DNA of 6,108 nucleotides from an uncultured Fusobacterium sp. (GCA_900545035.1 UQXM01000110.1:1-6108); one strand, 5' to 3'; positions 1 to 6,044 are shown, counted from the first letter of the stretch. Program-made: numbers and translations. Notes: generated from the sequence alone by a model not told the origin.

Positions 1-684
1 CGTCCAGGGACGGGAGTACATAGCCGCCTCCTCGGGGATAATGTTTCCGCCGATATTGGCCGTGCCGGTTCCGCCCACCGCCAGCGTGGGAAGCACGATG
101 GAATATTTGGGGAAATCGCAGCACATGATCTTCACCTTACCCTGGCACAGCCTCTGCACCTGTACCAGCTGCTCCACGCTGGGGAGAGCTTCCTTGTCCA
201 CCACGAAATTGCTGTGGGCGTCGGACAGCTTCTTGATGGTCTCGGGCATCACCTGAACCCCGAGGCGGGAGGGATTGTTGTAGATACCGCAGGGAATGTC
301 CACCGCGCTCATGCAGGTGTCCAGATGGATGTGGGCCGCAGTCTGGTTGATCAGCACGTAGGGCGGAACCGTGAACACGACGCCGTCCGCGCCCTGCTTC
401 TCACAATACTGTGCAAAAGCCACGCTGGCGTCCGTGGTGAAGGACGCGGCGCTGAAGAACACCGGAATTTTGCCCTTTGTCATCTGAATCACTTCTTTGA
501 CGATGGCTTCCTTCTCCTCCTGGGTCAGCAGCGTCACCTCGCCTGCGGAGCCAAGGATAAACAGCTGGGACGTGCCGTATTTGATCTGGCGGTTGATCAG
601 GGTCTCAAAGCCCTTGAAATCGATTTTGTTGTCCTCTGTGAACGGTGTGGGCATTGCCACCCAGGAGCCTTGTAAATTCATCAT
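1..684 (-). CDS. Dihydrodipicolinate synthase / N-acetylneuraminate lyase family protein, 3' end outside the window
   Basis: This is a Schiff-base class I aldolase/lyase of the DapA superfamily, a cytoplasmic TIM-barrel enzyme. The 228 visible codons run open to the left edge; family members are near 290-300 residues, so roughly 65-75 residues are missing. Visible landmarks are the substrate-loop motif GSAGE at residues 45-49, PPY at 107-109, YNNPSR at 134-140 containing the catalytic Tyr135, and the Schiff-base lysine Lys164 in VVDKEA. These align with Tyr133 and Lys161 of E. coli DapA, and Arg140 with its Arg138. The usual GTTGE or GSTGE reads GSAGE, so the substrate is uncertain: DHDPS, keto-deoxy-sugar aldolase or another pyruvate lyase are all possible. 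The start at 684 is chosen because GGAAGG lies 10 bases upstream; the next ATG (681) is also in frame. Base and codon use (CTG, GCC, AAG) is far richer in G/C than every other gene here. The family is sure; the function is not. Confidence 0.93.
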   Translation of the reverse strand, partial: MMNLQGSWVAMPTPFTEDNKIDFKGFETLINRQIKYGTSQLFILGSAGEVTLLTQEEKEAIVKEVIQMTKGKIPVFFSAASFTTDASVAFAQYCEKQGADGVVFTVPPYVLINQTAAHIHLDTCMSAVDIPCGIYNNPSRLGVQVMPETIKKLSDAHSNFVVDKEALPSVEQLVQVQRLCQGKVKIMCCDFPKYSIVLPTLAVGGTGTANIGGNIIPEEAAMYSRPWT

Positions 685-715
685 AATAACATTACCTTCC
701 TTCTTATTTTATGTT

Positions 716-732
716 GTCCATTTTGTATGGAC
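716..732. promoter_or_regulatory. Candidate operator: perfect 6-5-6 palindrome upstream of the lyase
   Basis: GTCCAT and ATGGAC arms flank the five-base spacer TTTGT. The site lies 32-48 bases upstream of the lyase start at 684, where a repressor could block the promoter or early elongation. Sugar-acid and sialic-acid lyase genes are often controlled by GntR or IclR regulators that bind palindromes of this size. That link is inference; no regulator gene is identified. Confidence 0.4.
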
Positions 733-833
733 TTTCCGTTTGATGACCCTATTCTTGCACAGATATCACAACTTTTCTACTCGATAGCTTACAATGATAA
801 AATGGATTCATTGCATACTATGTTACTTAAATT

Positions 834-854
834 CAGAGACGATTCTCTGTTTTT
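834..854 (+). terminator. Possible short intrinsic terminator reading on the plus strand
   Basis: CAGAGA and TCTCTG pair around a CGAT loop, giving a 6-bp stem with three G:C pairs, and T5 follows on the plus strand. It could stop plus-strand transcription. There is no clear plus-strand gene upstream, and the stem is short, so a fortuitous palindrome is a fair alternative. Confidence 0.3.
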
Positions 855-1009
855 AATCACAAAGAGCTTTTTTATTGCTTTCTCTATTCGAATTATCATA
901 TATTTTATTTATTTTTATATCTTCTGCTGAAAAATAACACTTTTTACTTTATCAGAACTTTTTTTCTGAAAAAACAGGTTAAAAAGGTTATCCATTTTGA
1001 TTTTTTACA

Positions 1010-1061
1010 GCCATAAGAAAAAAGATAAAATTTTCAATATTTTTAGAAAACTTTATCTTTT
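1010..1061 (-). terminator. Intrinsic terminator of the lipoprotein gene
   Basis: AAAAGATAAA (1020-1029) pairs with TTTATCTTTT (1052-1061). After one mismatch, TTTTC (1031-1035) pairs with GAAAA (1046-1050), leaving a 10-base loop. On the minus strand the hairpin begins 5 bases after the lipoprotein stop codon and merges into a U-rich tract (TTTTTTCTTAT). The stem is nearly all A:T, as expected in a very AT-rich genome. A few T residues also follow on the plus strand, so it may act in both directions. Confidence 0.7.
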
Positions 1062-1066
1062 ATTGA

Positions 1067-1738
1067 TTAACTAACCCATTTTATTTTAATAATATTTCCT
1101 TTGTCGGAATATGTAATTATTTTTTCTATTTCTTTATTTTGATTATATTCTGTCCATTCTCCAACTTTTCTGTAATTTTTATAGTTTCCCTCTTCTTGAA
1201 TATTACCGTTCTCCCAGTAACTTATAAATTTTCCTGTACCGTTTTTAATTTCAGACTGTTCAACAAGAAGTCCGTTAATATCATACCATTCAATAATTCC
1301 CTCTATTTTACCGTTTTTATATGGAATAATTGATCTTATATTTCCGTTCAGATGATATGTTATCTGATCGCCGTTTCTTTTTCCGTTTTCATATTTTTCT
1401 CTCATTCCCACAGTTCCGTCGTTTCCGAACCAAACCTTGTCTCCGTCAAGCACTCCGTTTTTATATTCTTCAAAATACAAAAGATGTCCTGCATATCTTA
1501 TGGAAAAAATTCCTGTGAAAAGTTCTGTTTCTCCCTGAACATATGCTTTTTTATCTTTATTGAATTTTTTTGCTTCAATATTTATTTCTCTTGTTCCGGG
1601 TTTTATCTCTTTTTCTTCTATCTTTTCAAATTTTTCTTCTTCATATAAAAGAATTTGTGTTTGAGTTTTCTGCTGATTTGTACATCCGGCTCCTGTAATC
1701 AGGCATAGTATTAAAAATATTTTTGCTAAATTTTTCAT
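1067..1738 (-). CDS. Lipoprotein with YwqK/MORN-like repeats
   Basis: This 223-residue protein begins with a signal peptide: Lys2 and Lys6, a hydrophobic stretch over about 7-15, and a lipobox ending GAGC. Cys19 is therefore the probable lipidated residue and the protein is probably membrane-anchored outside the cytoplasm. A charged Lys/Glu-rich linker follows (about 30-65). From about 70 to 220 it carries repeats of the type Y-x-N-G-x-x-x-G, for example YKNG at 92-95, YENGK at 116-120, YKNGKIEG at 140-147 and WENGN at 175-179. This is the pattern of the 'YwqK family antitoxin'/MORN variant proteins, a family name that does not establish an antitoxin role. The start has AGGAG 11 bases upstream and an extended -10 promoter, and the gene has its own terminator, so it is a separate transcription unit. 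Its function is unknown; no effector toxin is beside it. Composition matches the PTS operon, so it belongs to the same genome. Confidence 0.85.
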   Translation of the reverse strand: MKNLAKIFLILCLITGAGCTNQQKTQTQILLYEEEKFEKIEEKEIKPGTREINIEAKKFNKDKKAYVQGETELFTGIFSIRYAGHLLYFEEYKNGVLDGDKVWFGNDGTVGMREKYENGKRNGDQITYHLNGNIRSIIPYKNGKIEGIIEWYDINGLLVEQSEIKNGTGKFISYWENGNIQEEGNYKNYRKVGEWTEYNQNKEIEKIITYSDKGNIIKIKWVS

Positions 1739-1774
1739 TGTTATATTTTCTCCTGTTTTTTAAAATACTATTCT

Positions 1775-1803
1775 ATTATATCATATCTTTCATCTTACTG
1801 AAA
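1775..1803 (-). promoter_or_regulatory. Sigma-70 promoter for the lipoprotein gene
   Basis: On the minus strand a perfect TATAAT occupies 1780-1775 and is preceded by TGA, making an extended -10 (TGnTATAAT). At a 17-base spacing the -35 position (1803-1798) reads TTTCAG, a weak match, which fits an extended -10 promoter. It lies 37 bases before the lipoprotein start codon and next to the U-tract of the upstream operon's terminator. Confidence 0.65.
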
Positions 1804-1804
1804 C

Positions 1805-1844
1805 AAAAAAAATCAGCTTATATTTCTATATAAACTGATTTTTT
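1805..1844 (-). terminator. Intrinsic terminator of the PTS operon
   Basis: AAAAAATCAG (1807-1816) pairs with CTGATTTTTT (1835-1844). After one mismatch, TTATAT (1818-1823) pairs with ATATAA (1828-1833) around a TTCT loop. On the minus strand it follows the EIIC stop codon by 24 bases and ends in a run of eight T, some of it within the stem. The structure is nearly symmetric, with T6 on the plus strand too, so it could also stop plus-strand transcripts. Confidence 0.85.
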
Positions 1845-1868
1845 CAATTTTATATTTTTATAAACTTT

Positions 1869-3128
1869 CTATTGGAATATTCCAAATACTTTCCAAATTA
1901 TGTAAGAAAGTACATGTGAACCTCCGTCAACAGAAGATACGCTTCCTACACCTTCAGGAATAGCAAATCCTACTTCTCCGGCAACTCTTGTTAAAAGCGG
2001 AGCCATAGAAGAACCTATCAGAAGTATCAAAGACATTATAATTATTGAAGAAATTAATGCTCTGAATACATTTCCTTTTGCAGGAATAATTGCCCAAGTT
2101 AATAGTATAGGAATAATTCCGATATCTGCAAATGGAAGCATTGTGTTTCCGGGAAGTATTACAGCCAAAAGAAGAGAGATAAGAACCATCATTACTCCTA
2201 CTGACATTATTGTAGGATCTCCTATTGCTATTGCTCCGTCAAGACCGATATAAACTTTTCTTCCTGGAAATCTGCTGCTCATAAATTCTTGTGCAGCTTC
2301 AGAAAGAGGAATAAGTCCTTCCATCAAAAGTTTAGTCATTCTAGGCATTAAGAATAGTACAGCAGCTAAGTTGATACCTAAAAGTAAAACAGCCTGCCAG
2401 TCATATCCTGCTAAAGTTCCTATTATAACTCCAAGGATAAGTCCCATTATTGCAGGGTCTCCAAATATTGACATAAGTGAACCTGTATTATCTTTTTCTT
2501 TTAATTCTATTTTAATATCTTTTATTACAGGAATCATATCTATTAATTTATTGATTCCGTATCCGATTGGAAGCCAGTTTATTGTTTCAAAGTGAGCAAA
2601 AGTTACTCCTTCCATACCAAAATATTTGCTTATTATAGGAGCTGCCCAGTCAGCAAGTTTTAAAATAATAACAATCGCTATTGCAGCAGCTATCATTGCC
2701 AAAACAAATGAACCTGTACTGTAATATACTAATGCTCCTGTGAATATAAAATGCCAAAAGTTCCATAAATCGACATTCATTACATTTGTAAGATTAAAAG
2801 CCAGCATTATAAAGTTGATTCCTATTGCTAAGATAAAAATCCAAACTACAAGAGGTGTTGCAAAAGACATTGCGGCTTCCACAGGCCAACCAACATCCAT
2901 TGTAGTCAGATTAAGGTTAAAGTTTTCAGACATTTTCTGAGTTGCAGTTCCTAGATTAGACACCATCATACCGATAACAAGATTTACACCAATAAATCCT
3001 ATTCCAATAGTCAATCCTGATTTAAATGCATCTTTTGGTTTTAATCTGAAAATAATTCCTAAAATAAATATGATTATAGGAAGAACCACTACGGCTCCCA
3101 TATCAAGTAAAGCTTGTATAATTCCCAT
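1869..3128 (-). CDS. gatC: PTS galactitol-family transporter, membrane subunit EIIC
   Basis: This 419-residue membrane protein is the sugar-translocating subunit of a phosphotransferase system of the Gat family. Most of its length is hydrophobic, with about ten membrane segments. It matches remembered E. coli GatC in blocks: the GFIGVNLVIG region (44-53) and ENFNLNL (68-74) followed by DVGWP (78-82), NVDLWNFWH (118-126) with FTGAL (129-133), AGYD (240-243), LMPR (260-263), and GLDGAIAIGDP (295-305) where GatC has GLDPALLLGHT. It ends about 30 residues earlier than E. coli GatC and lacks the final hydrophobic segment seen there. AGGAGG lies 5 bases before the start. It is the last gene of the operon, 24 bases after EIIB. 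The family is secure; galactitol itself is doubtful because the operon has a FucA-type aldolase and no dehydrogenase. An unidentified ketose is more likely. Confidence 0.93.
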   Translation of the reverse strand: MGIIQALLDMGAVVVLPIIIFILGIIFRLKPKDAFKSGLTIGIGFIGVNLVIGMMVSNLGTATQKMSENFNLNLTTMDVGWPVEAAMSFATPLVVWIFILAIGINFIMLAFNLTNVMNVDLWNFWHFIFTGALVYYSTGSFVLAMIAAAIAIVIILKLADWAAPIISKYFGMEGVTFAHFETINWLPIGYGINKLIDMIPVIKDIKIELKEKDNTGSLMSIFGDPAIMGLILGVIIGTLAGYDWQAVLLLGINLAAVLFLMPRMTKLLMEGLIPLSEAAQEFMSSRFPGRKVYIGLDGAIAIGDPTIMSVGVMMVLISLLLAVILPGNTMLPFADIGIIPILLTWAIIPAKGNVFRALISSIIIMSLILLIGSSMAPLLTRVAGEVGFAIPEGVGSVSSVDGGSHVLSYIIWKVFGIFQ

Positions 3129-3152
3129 TTTTCCCTCCTGATATATTTAATT

Positions 3153-3539
3153 TTATTTTTTTATTGCTTCAACAATTTCATCCAATGTTTTTTTCATTCC
3201 CACACCTGTTAAGAATGGTACTCCTGAAAATACGGGACAATCAAATTTTTGATCTTTAGGAAGTACAACTGTATGTACTACAAAATCAGGTTTCATTGTT
3301 TTTGCCATTCCTTCAAGTTCTCCGATCTTGCATTGAGTGATTTCTATTTTTAATCCTTTTTCTTCAAAACCTTTTTCAATTTTTTTTCTTGCCATTGTAG
3401 AAGTTGCTACTCCGCTTCCACAAGCAATAATTGCTGTATATTTTTCAGCTCCTGATATTTTTGTTTCTGCTTTTACTGTTTCTTTTTCTTCAATTTTTTC
3501 TGTTTTGTCGCCTTTTAAAAATTTGCTGAATAATCCCAT
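3153..3539 (-). CDS. gatB: PTS galactitol-family EIIB component with N-terminal extension
   Basis: Cytoplasmic phosphocarrier that takes phosphate from EIIA and gives it to the sugar bound at EIIC. The phosphocysteine is Cys40 in IIACGSGVATSTMA, which matches the IVACGGAVATSTMA loop of E. coli GatB around its Cys9. The FLTGVGM segment near the C-terminus matches GatB FVSGVGI. At 128 residues it is about 34 longer than E. coli GatB. The excess is at the N-terminus: a short, possibly amphipathic stretch (MGLFSKFLKG) and then a Lys/Glu-rich linker to about residue 33. GGAGG 5 bases before the ATG supports this long start, and no other methionine precedes the EIIB core. It lies 21 bases after EIIA and 24 before EIIC, so the three subunits are separate polypeptides. 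Confidence 0.92.
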   Translation of the reverse strand: MGLFSKFLKGDKTEKIEEKETVKAETKISGAEKYTAIIACGSGVATSTMARKKIEKGFEEKGLKIEITQCKIGELEGMAKTMKPDFVVHTVVLPKDQKFDCPVFSGVPFLTGVGMKKTLDEIVEAIKK

Positions 3540-3560
3540 TTTTTCCTCCGTTTAATTTTA

Positions 3561-3998
3561 TTATAATAATGTTTCTAAAATTTCTTCATCTGTCATTGTT
3601 AAAAATTCATTTAACATCTCTTCGTGTTCTTCAAACAGTTCTGCCATTCCTGAAAGGATGTCATTTTTATTTTCTTTTGTAAGAGCCATTATAAAAAAGA
3701 CATTACAATTTACATTTTCTTCTCCGCTTTCAATGTTTCTGAAATTTACAGGTTCTTTACTTATAACAATAGCTATTTTATCTGTTTTTACATATTTATC
3801 ATCTGTGTGTGATATAGCTGTGTGAGTTCCGTTTTCAAGAATCATTCCTGTGGGAAAATCTATTTCTCTTTTTTTTATAGCTTGAGAAAAATCTTCTGTT
3901 ACAATGCCGTTTTCATAAAAAACTTTCCCTACTGTATCAAGAATTTCTTCTCTTGATTTTTTTTCATTAAATCTAAAAATATATTTTTTTTCAAACAT
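3561..3998 (-). CDS. gatA: PTS EIIA component, fructose/mannitol (EIIA-2) type
   Basis: Cytoplasmic phosphocarrier that accepts phosphate from HPr-His-P and passes it to EIIB. The 145-residue length fits a single-domain EIIA-2 protein such as GatA (about 150). The phosphorylated histidine should be His64 in THTAISHTD, the counterpart of the family motif A-I-P-H; the usual proline is serine here. A second histidine, His59, is two helical turns away and is a less likely site. The acidic C-terminus (about 120-145) fits the last helix of the domain. GAGGAG lies 6-7 bases before the start. The gene follows the aldolase by 19 bases and precedes EIIB by 21. Order and family argue that it serves the neighbouring EIIB/EIIC. 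The symbol denotes family, not proven substrate. Confidence 0.88.
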   Translation of the reverse strand: MFEKKYIFRFNEKKSREEILDTVGKVFYENGIVTEDFSQAIKKREIDFPTGMILENGTHTAISHTDDKYVKTDKIAIVISKEPVNFRNIESGEENVNCNVFFIMALTKENKNDILSGMAELFEEHEEMLNEFLTMTDEEILETLL

Positions 3999-4017
3999 TT
4001 ATATCTCCTCAAGATTC

Positions 4018-4668
4018 TTATAATTTACAATAAGAACCAAATTTTTCAATGTGTCTGTCTATTTCTTCTTTGGAAAGGATAACAGGTTCTCCCATACTTT
4101 TTGCTTTTACATAAAGTTCTGCACAAAATTCTACATATTCAGTTATAGCGAAAGCATTTTCTATATCTTCTGCTCCTACATTTACACCGTGATTTGCAAG
4201 AAGACAAGCTTTTGCTCCTTTCATTGCTTCAAAAGCATTTTCAGCCAATTCAGGTGTTCCGTACATAGCATATTCAGCACATTTGATTTCGTGTGTTCCG
4301 GCTATTGCAATCATATAATCAACAGCTCTTAAAGGTTCTCTTAAACAAGAAATTGCTGTACAGTTCATAGCGTGTGTATGAATGAAAGCTTTTATATCTT
4401 TTCTTCCGTTATATGCTTTTAAGTGCATTCCTGTTTCTGAAGATGGAGCATATTTAGGATTTCCGTCAACAACATTTCCTTGTAAATCAACTACCATAAT
4501 ATCTTCCGGTGTCAAAATGTCATAAGGAACACTGCTTGGAGATATAGCTACAAGTCCCTCTTGTTCGTTATAGATAGAAATATTTCCTCCTGTTCCTTTT
4601 GTTAATCCTTTTTGGATTAAAAGATTTAAATATTTTACTATTTTTTCTCTTTCGATTTGAAGTTTCAT
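4018..4668 (-). CDS. fucA: Class II aldolase, L-fuculose-1-phosphate aldolase type
   Basis: Zinc-dependent cytoplasmic aldolase of the AraD/FucA family. Characterised FucA cleaves L-fuculose 1-phosphate to dihydroxyacetone phosphate and L-lactaldehyde. The 216 residues compare with 215 for E. coli FucA, and the alignment is close to collinear. The zinc ligands are His97 and His99 (FIHTHAMNCTA) and His160 (LLANHG). Glu78 in SSETGMH is the catalytic acid/base equivalent to Glu73. Phosphate-binding GTGGN is at 25-29 and SS at 76-77. Tyr118 (DYMIA) and C-terminal Tyr213 correspond to Tyr113 and Tyr209. A perfect AAGGAGG lies 6 bases before the ATG. It sits 17 bases after the regulator and 19 before EIIA. 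Related enzymes also split ribulose 1-phosphate and other ketose 1-phosphates, so the natural substrate could be any C1-phosphorylated ketose delivered by the PTS. An L-ribulose-5-phosphate epimerase role is less likely given the FucA-like C-terminus. Confidence 0.93.
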   Translation of the reverse strand: MKLQIEREKIVKYLNLLIQKGLTKGTGGNISIYNEQEGLVAISPSSVPYDILTPEDIMVVDLQGNVVDGNPKYAPSSETGMHLKAYNGRKDIKAFIHTHAMNCTAISCLREPLRAVDYMIAIAGTHEIKCAEYAMYGTPELAENAFEAMKGAKACLLANHGVNVGAEDIENAFAITEYVEFCAELYVKAKSMGEPVILSKEEIDRHIEKFGSYCKL

Positions 4669-4685
4669 AAAAATCCTCCTTAAAT

Positions 4686-6044
4686 TTATCTTGTTATATT
4701 TTTAATTATTTTAAATATTTCTTTTTCAGTTTGACATTTTTCTAAAATTTCTTTTAAATTTTTTTCGTCTATATTTTCTTTCAGCTCTAAAAGTCCTTTT
4801 ATATGTTCTTTTTTATCACAGCTTGCTAAGGCAAAAATATGTTTTATTTCAATATTTTGAAAAAGTACAGGAGTTTTTAATTGAAGATAACTTATTCCTG
4901 TTTTAATAACATTTTCGCCTATATCTGCATGAGGAAGAATGATACCTTCTCCTATTAACATATACATTCCCAATTCTTTTATTTTTTCAATCATTTCATA
5001 GAGATATTTTTCTTTTATGTAGCCGTTATCTTTCAAAATTTTTCCAGCTTCAAATACAGCCTGCTCCCAGTTATTCATATATTTTGCTATTTTTATATTT
5101 TTTAACGGAAGAATATCTGTAAGTGATGGTTCGATAAAATTTTCAACTTTTTTATTTTCCAGATTTTCAAAATATTTAATAAGATCATTTGTCAAATGTT
5201 CTTCATTCTGAATATCAGAAAATTTTTTTATGATTTTTATGATTTCAGAAATATTCACTCTGTTTTTTCTGTTTTTTATTCCTGCTGCCAAAAGTTCTAT
5301 AATATTTTCTTTTGTCAAAATGGAGTTTACTTTTATGACAGGAACGGAAAAATCTTTTTTATTTATATCTGTTGTTGTTATAATAAAATCTATTTCACTT
5401 ATATCTATATTTTTTAAATTGTTTAAAGGAACAAGGTCTTTTACCTCTATATCAAAGAAATCTTCCATTTCTTGTTTTAAAAGATTTGAAGTTCCATAAC
5501 CAAGTCCGCATACAATTAATATTTTTTTCTTTGTTTCAAGCTGTTCTGCCATTCTTTTTATTGAAAGAACAAAATGAACTACGAAAAAAGAGGTTTCATT
5601 TTCTGAAAATTCTTTGCCGATAAAATCTTCAATTTTTTTCAGAGCTGTTTTTACTTCGCTGTATAACACAGGATATTGATCTATAATTTCTTCATGTATT
5701 GAATTTTCCAGCTCTATATCATTTTTTAACCGATATATTGTAGGGATAAGATGATTTATCAATCCGTCTCTCAAAGTATTGTCATTTGAGATGTTTATAT
5801 TTACTTTTTCGCTCACTTTACCGATGAGATCATCAGCAAGTTTTTCTATATATATCCAGTTTTCATAAAAAGAATATTTAAAATTATATGTATGAGCACC
5901 TAAAATAAATTCTGTGATTTTCATTATTTCAAATTCATTTATTGAAAAATTTTTTTCTTTTTCCAACATTTTTATATTTTCTTTTACAGCGTTAAAATCT
6001 GCTGTGGATTTTATAAATTCTTGATTTTGTATATTTTTTTCCAA
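4686..6044 (-). CDS. PRD-containing, PTS-controlled transcriptional regulator (MtlR/LicR type), N-terminal part missing from this frame
   Basis: The 452 visible residues hold the C-terminal two thirds of a BglG/MtlR-type regulator. Residues 1-50 look like the end of a first PRD or the linker to the next. A PRD follows with its conserved histidines at His98 (LINHL) and His157 (VVHF). An EIIB-Gat-like domain spans about 172-258 with Cys179 in the loop IVCGLGYGTS. An EIIA-2 domain spans about 308-450 with His372 in IILPHAD. Full family members are about 620-690 residues and start with two helix-turn-helix domains, absent here. The apparent start is TTG at 6044 with no Shine-Dalgarno, and an in-frame TGA stands at 6069-6071, so this is probably not the real N-terminus. 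In the family, HPr phosphorylates PRDs to activate, while EIIB/EIIA domains respond to the cognate transporter. It probably activates this operon. Gap to the aldolase is 17 bases. Confidence 0.85.
   Translation of the reverse strand: MEKNIQNQEFIKSTADFNAVKENIKMLEKEKNFSINEFEIMKITEFILGAHTYNFKYSFYENWIYIEKLADDLIGKVSEKVNINISNDNTLRDGLINHLIPTIYRLKNDIELENSIHEEIIDQYPVLYSEVKTALKKIEDFIGKEFSENETSFFVVHFVLSIKRMAEQLETKKKILIVCGLGYGTSNLLKQEMEDFFDIEVKDLVPLNNLKNIDISEIDFIITTTDINKKDFSVPVIKVNSILTKENIIELLAAGIKNRKNRVNISEIIKIIKKFSDIQNEEHLTNDLIKYFENLENKKVENFIEPSLTDILPLKNIKIAKYMNNWEQAVFEAGKILKDNGYIKEKYLYEMIEKIKELGMYMLIGEGIILPHADIGENVIKTGISYLQLKTPVLFQNIEIKHIFALASCDKKEHIKGLLELKENIDEKNLKEILEKCQTEKEIFKIIKNITR

Larger units (their letters stand above)
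685..1009. other. Gene-poor stretch holding the lyase leader and the composition boundary
   Basis: No convincing gene lies here. The right-hand part is very AT-rich, and the part next to the lyase is intermediate in composition. Contents, left to right in window coordinates: the lyase Shine-Dalgarno (about 695-700, minus strand); a perfect 6-5-6 palindrome at 716-732; a weak plus-strand open frame from 727 with no Shine-Dalgarno (see findings); a 6-bp stem with a four-base loop and a following T5 at 834-854; and another 6-bp inverted repeat, TCAGAA/TTCTGA, at 952-969. I could not pick a convincing sigma-70 promoter for the lyase. No transposase, IS end or tRNA was seen. Confidence 0.6.

Noticed and set aside
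214..675. Long plus-strand open frame opposite the lyase gene
   Set aside because: It is fully antisense to a well-conserved lyase whose catalytic residues are visible; open antisense frames are common opposite GC-rich genes. It has no recognisable motif.
952..969. TCAGAA/TTCTGA inverted repeat as an intrinsic terminator
   Set aside because: The arms are only 6 bp and mostly A:T, the loop is a T run, and no U-tract follows on either strand (A6 follows on the plus strand). It is probably a chance palindrome in AT-rich DNA.
976..990. Direct repeat AGGTTA-AAA-AGGTTA
   Set aside because: Two six-base copies in AT-rich, low-complexity DNA with no associated gene or promoter are too little to call a binding site or attachment site.
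600..1010. Mobile element explaining the composition boundary
   Set aside because: No transposase or integrase, IS-like terminal inverted repeats, target-site duplication or tRNA gene could be found around the boundary.
3440..3510. Shared EKIEEKE string in the EIIB linker and in the lipoprotein linker (about 1600-1640)
   Set aside because: Both are low-complexity Lys/Glu linkers, which arise readily from AAA/GAA codons in AT-rich genomes; this is not evidence of common origin.
1869..3998. True galactitol transporter
   Set aside because: Family membership is clear, but there is no galactitol-1-phosphate dehydrogenase or tagatose-bisphosphate aldolase, and the partner enzyme is FucA-like, so the substrate name should not be transferred.
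6042..6044. TTG as the true start of the regulator
   Set aside because: There is no Shine-Dalgarno upstream, the DNA-binding domains would be missing, and the neighbouring frame appears to continue the protein. The first in-frame ATG (residue 26) also lacks a ribosome site.
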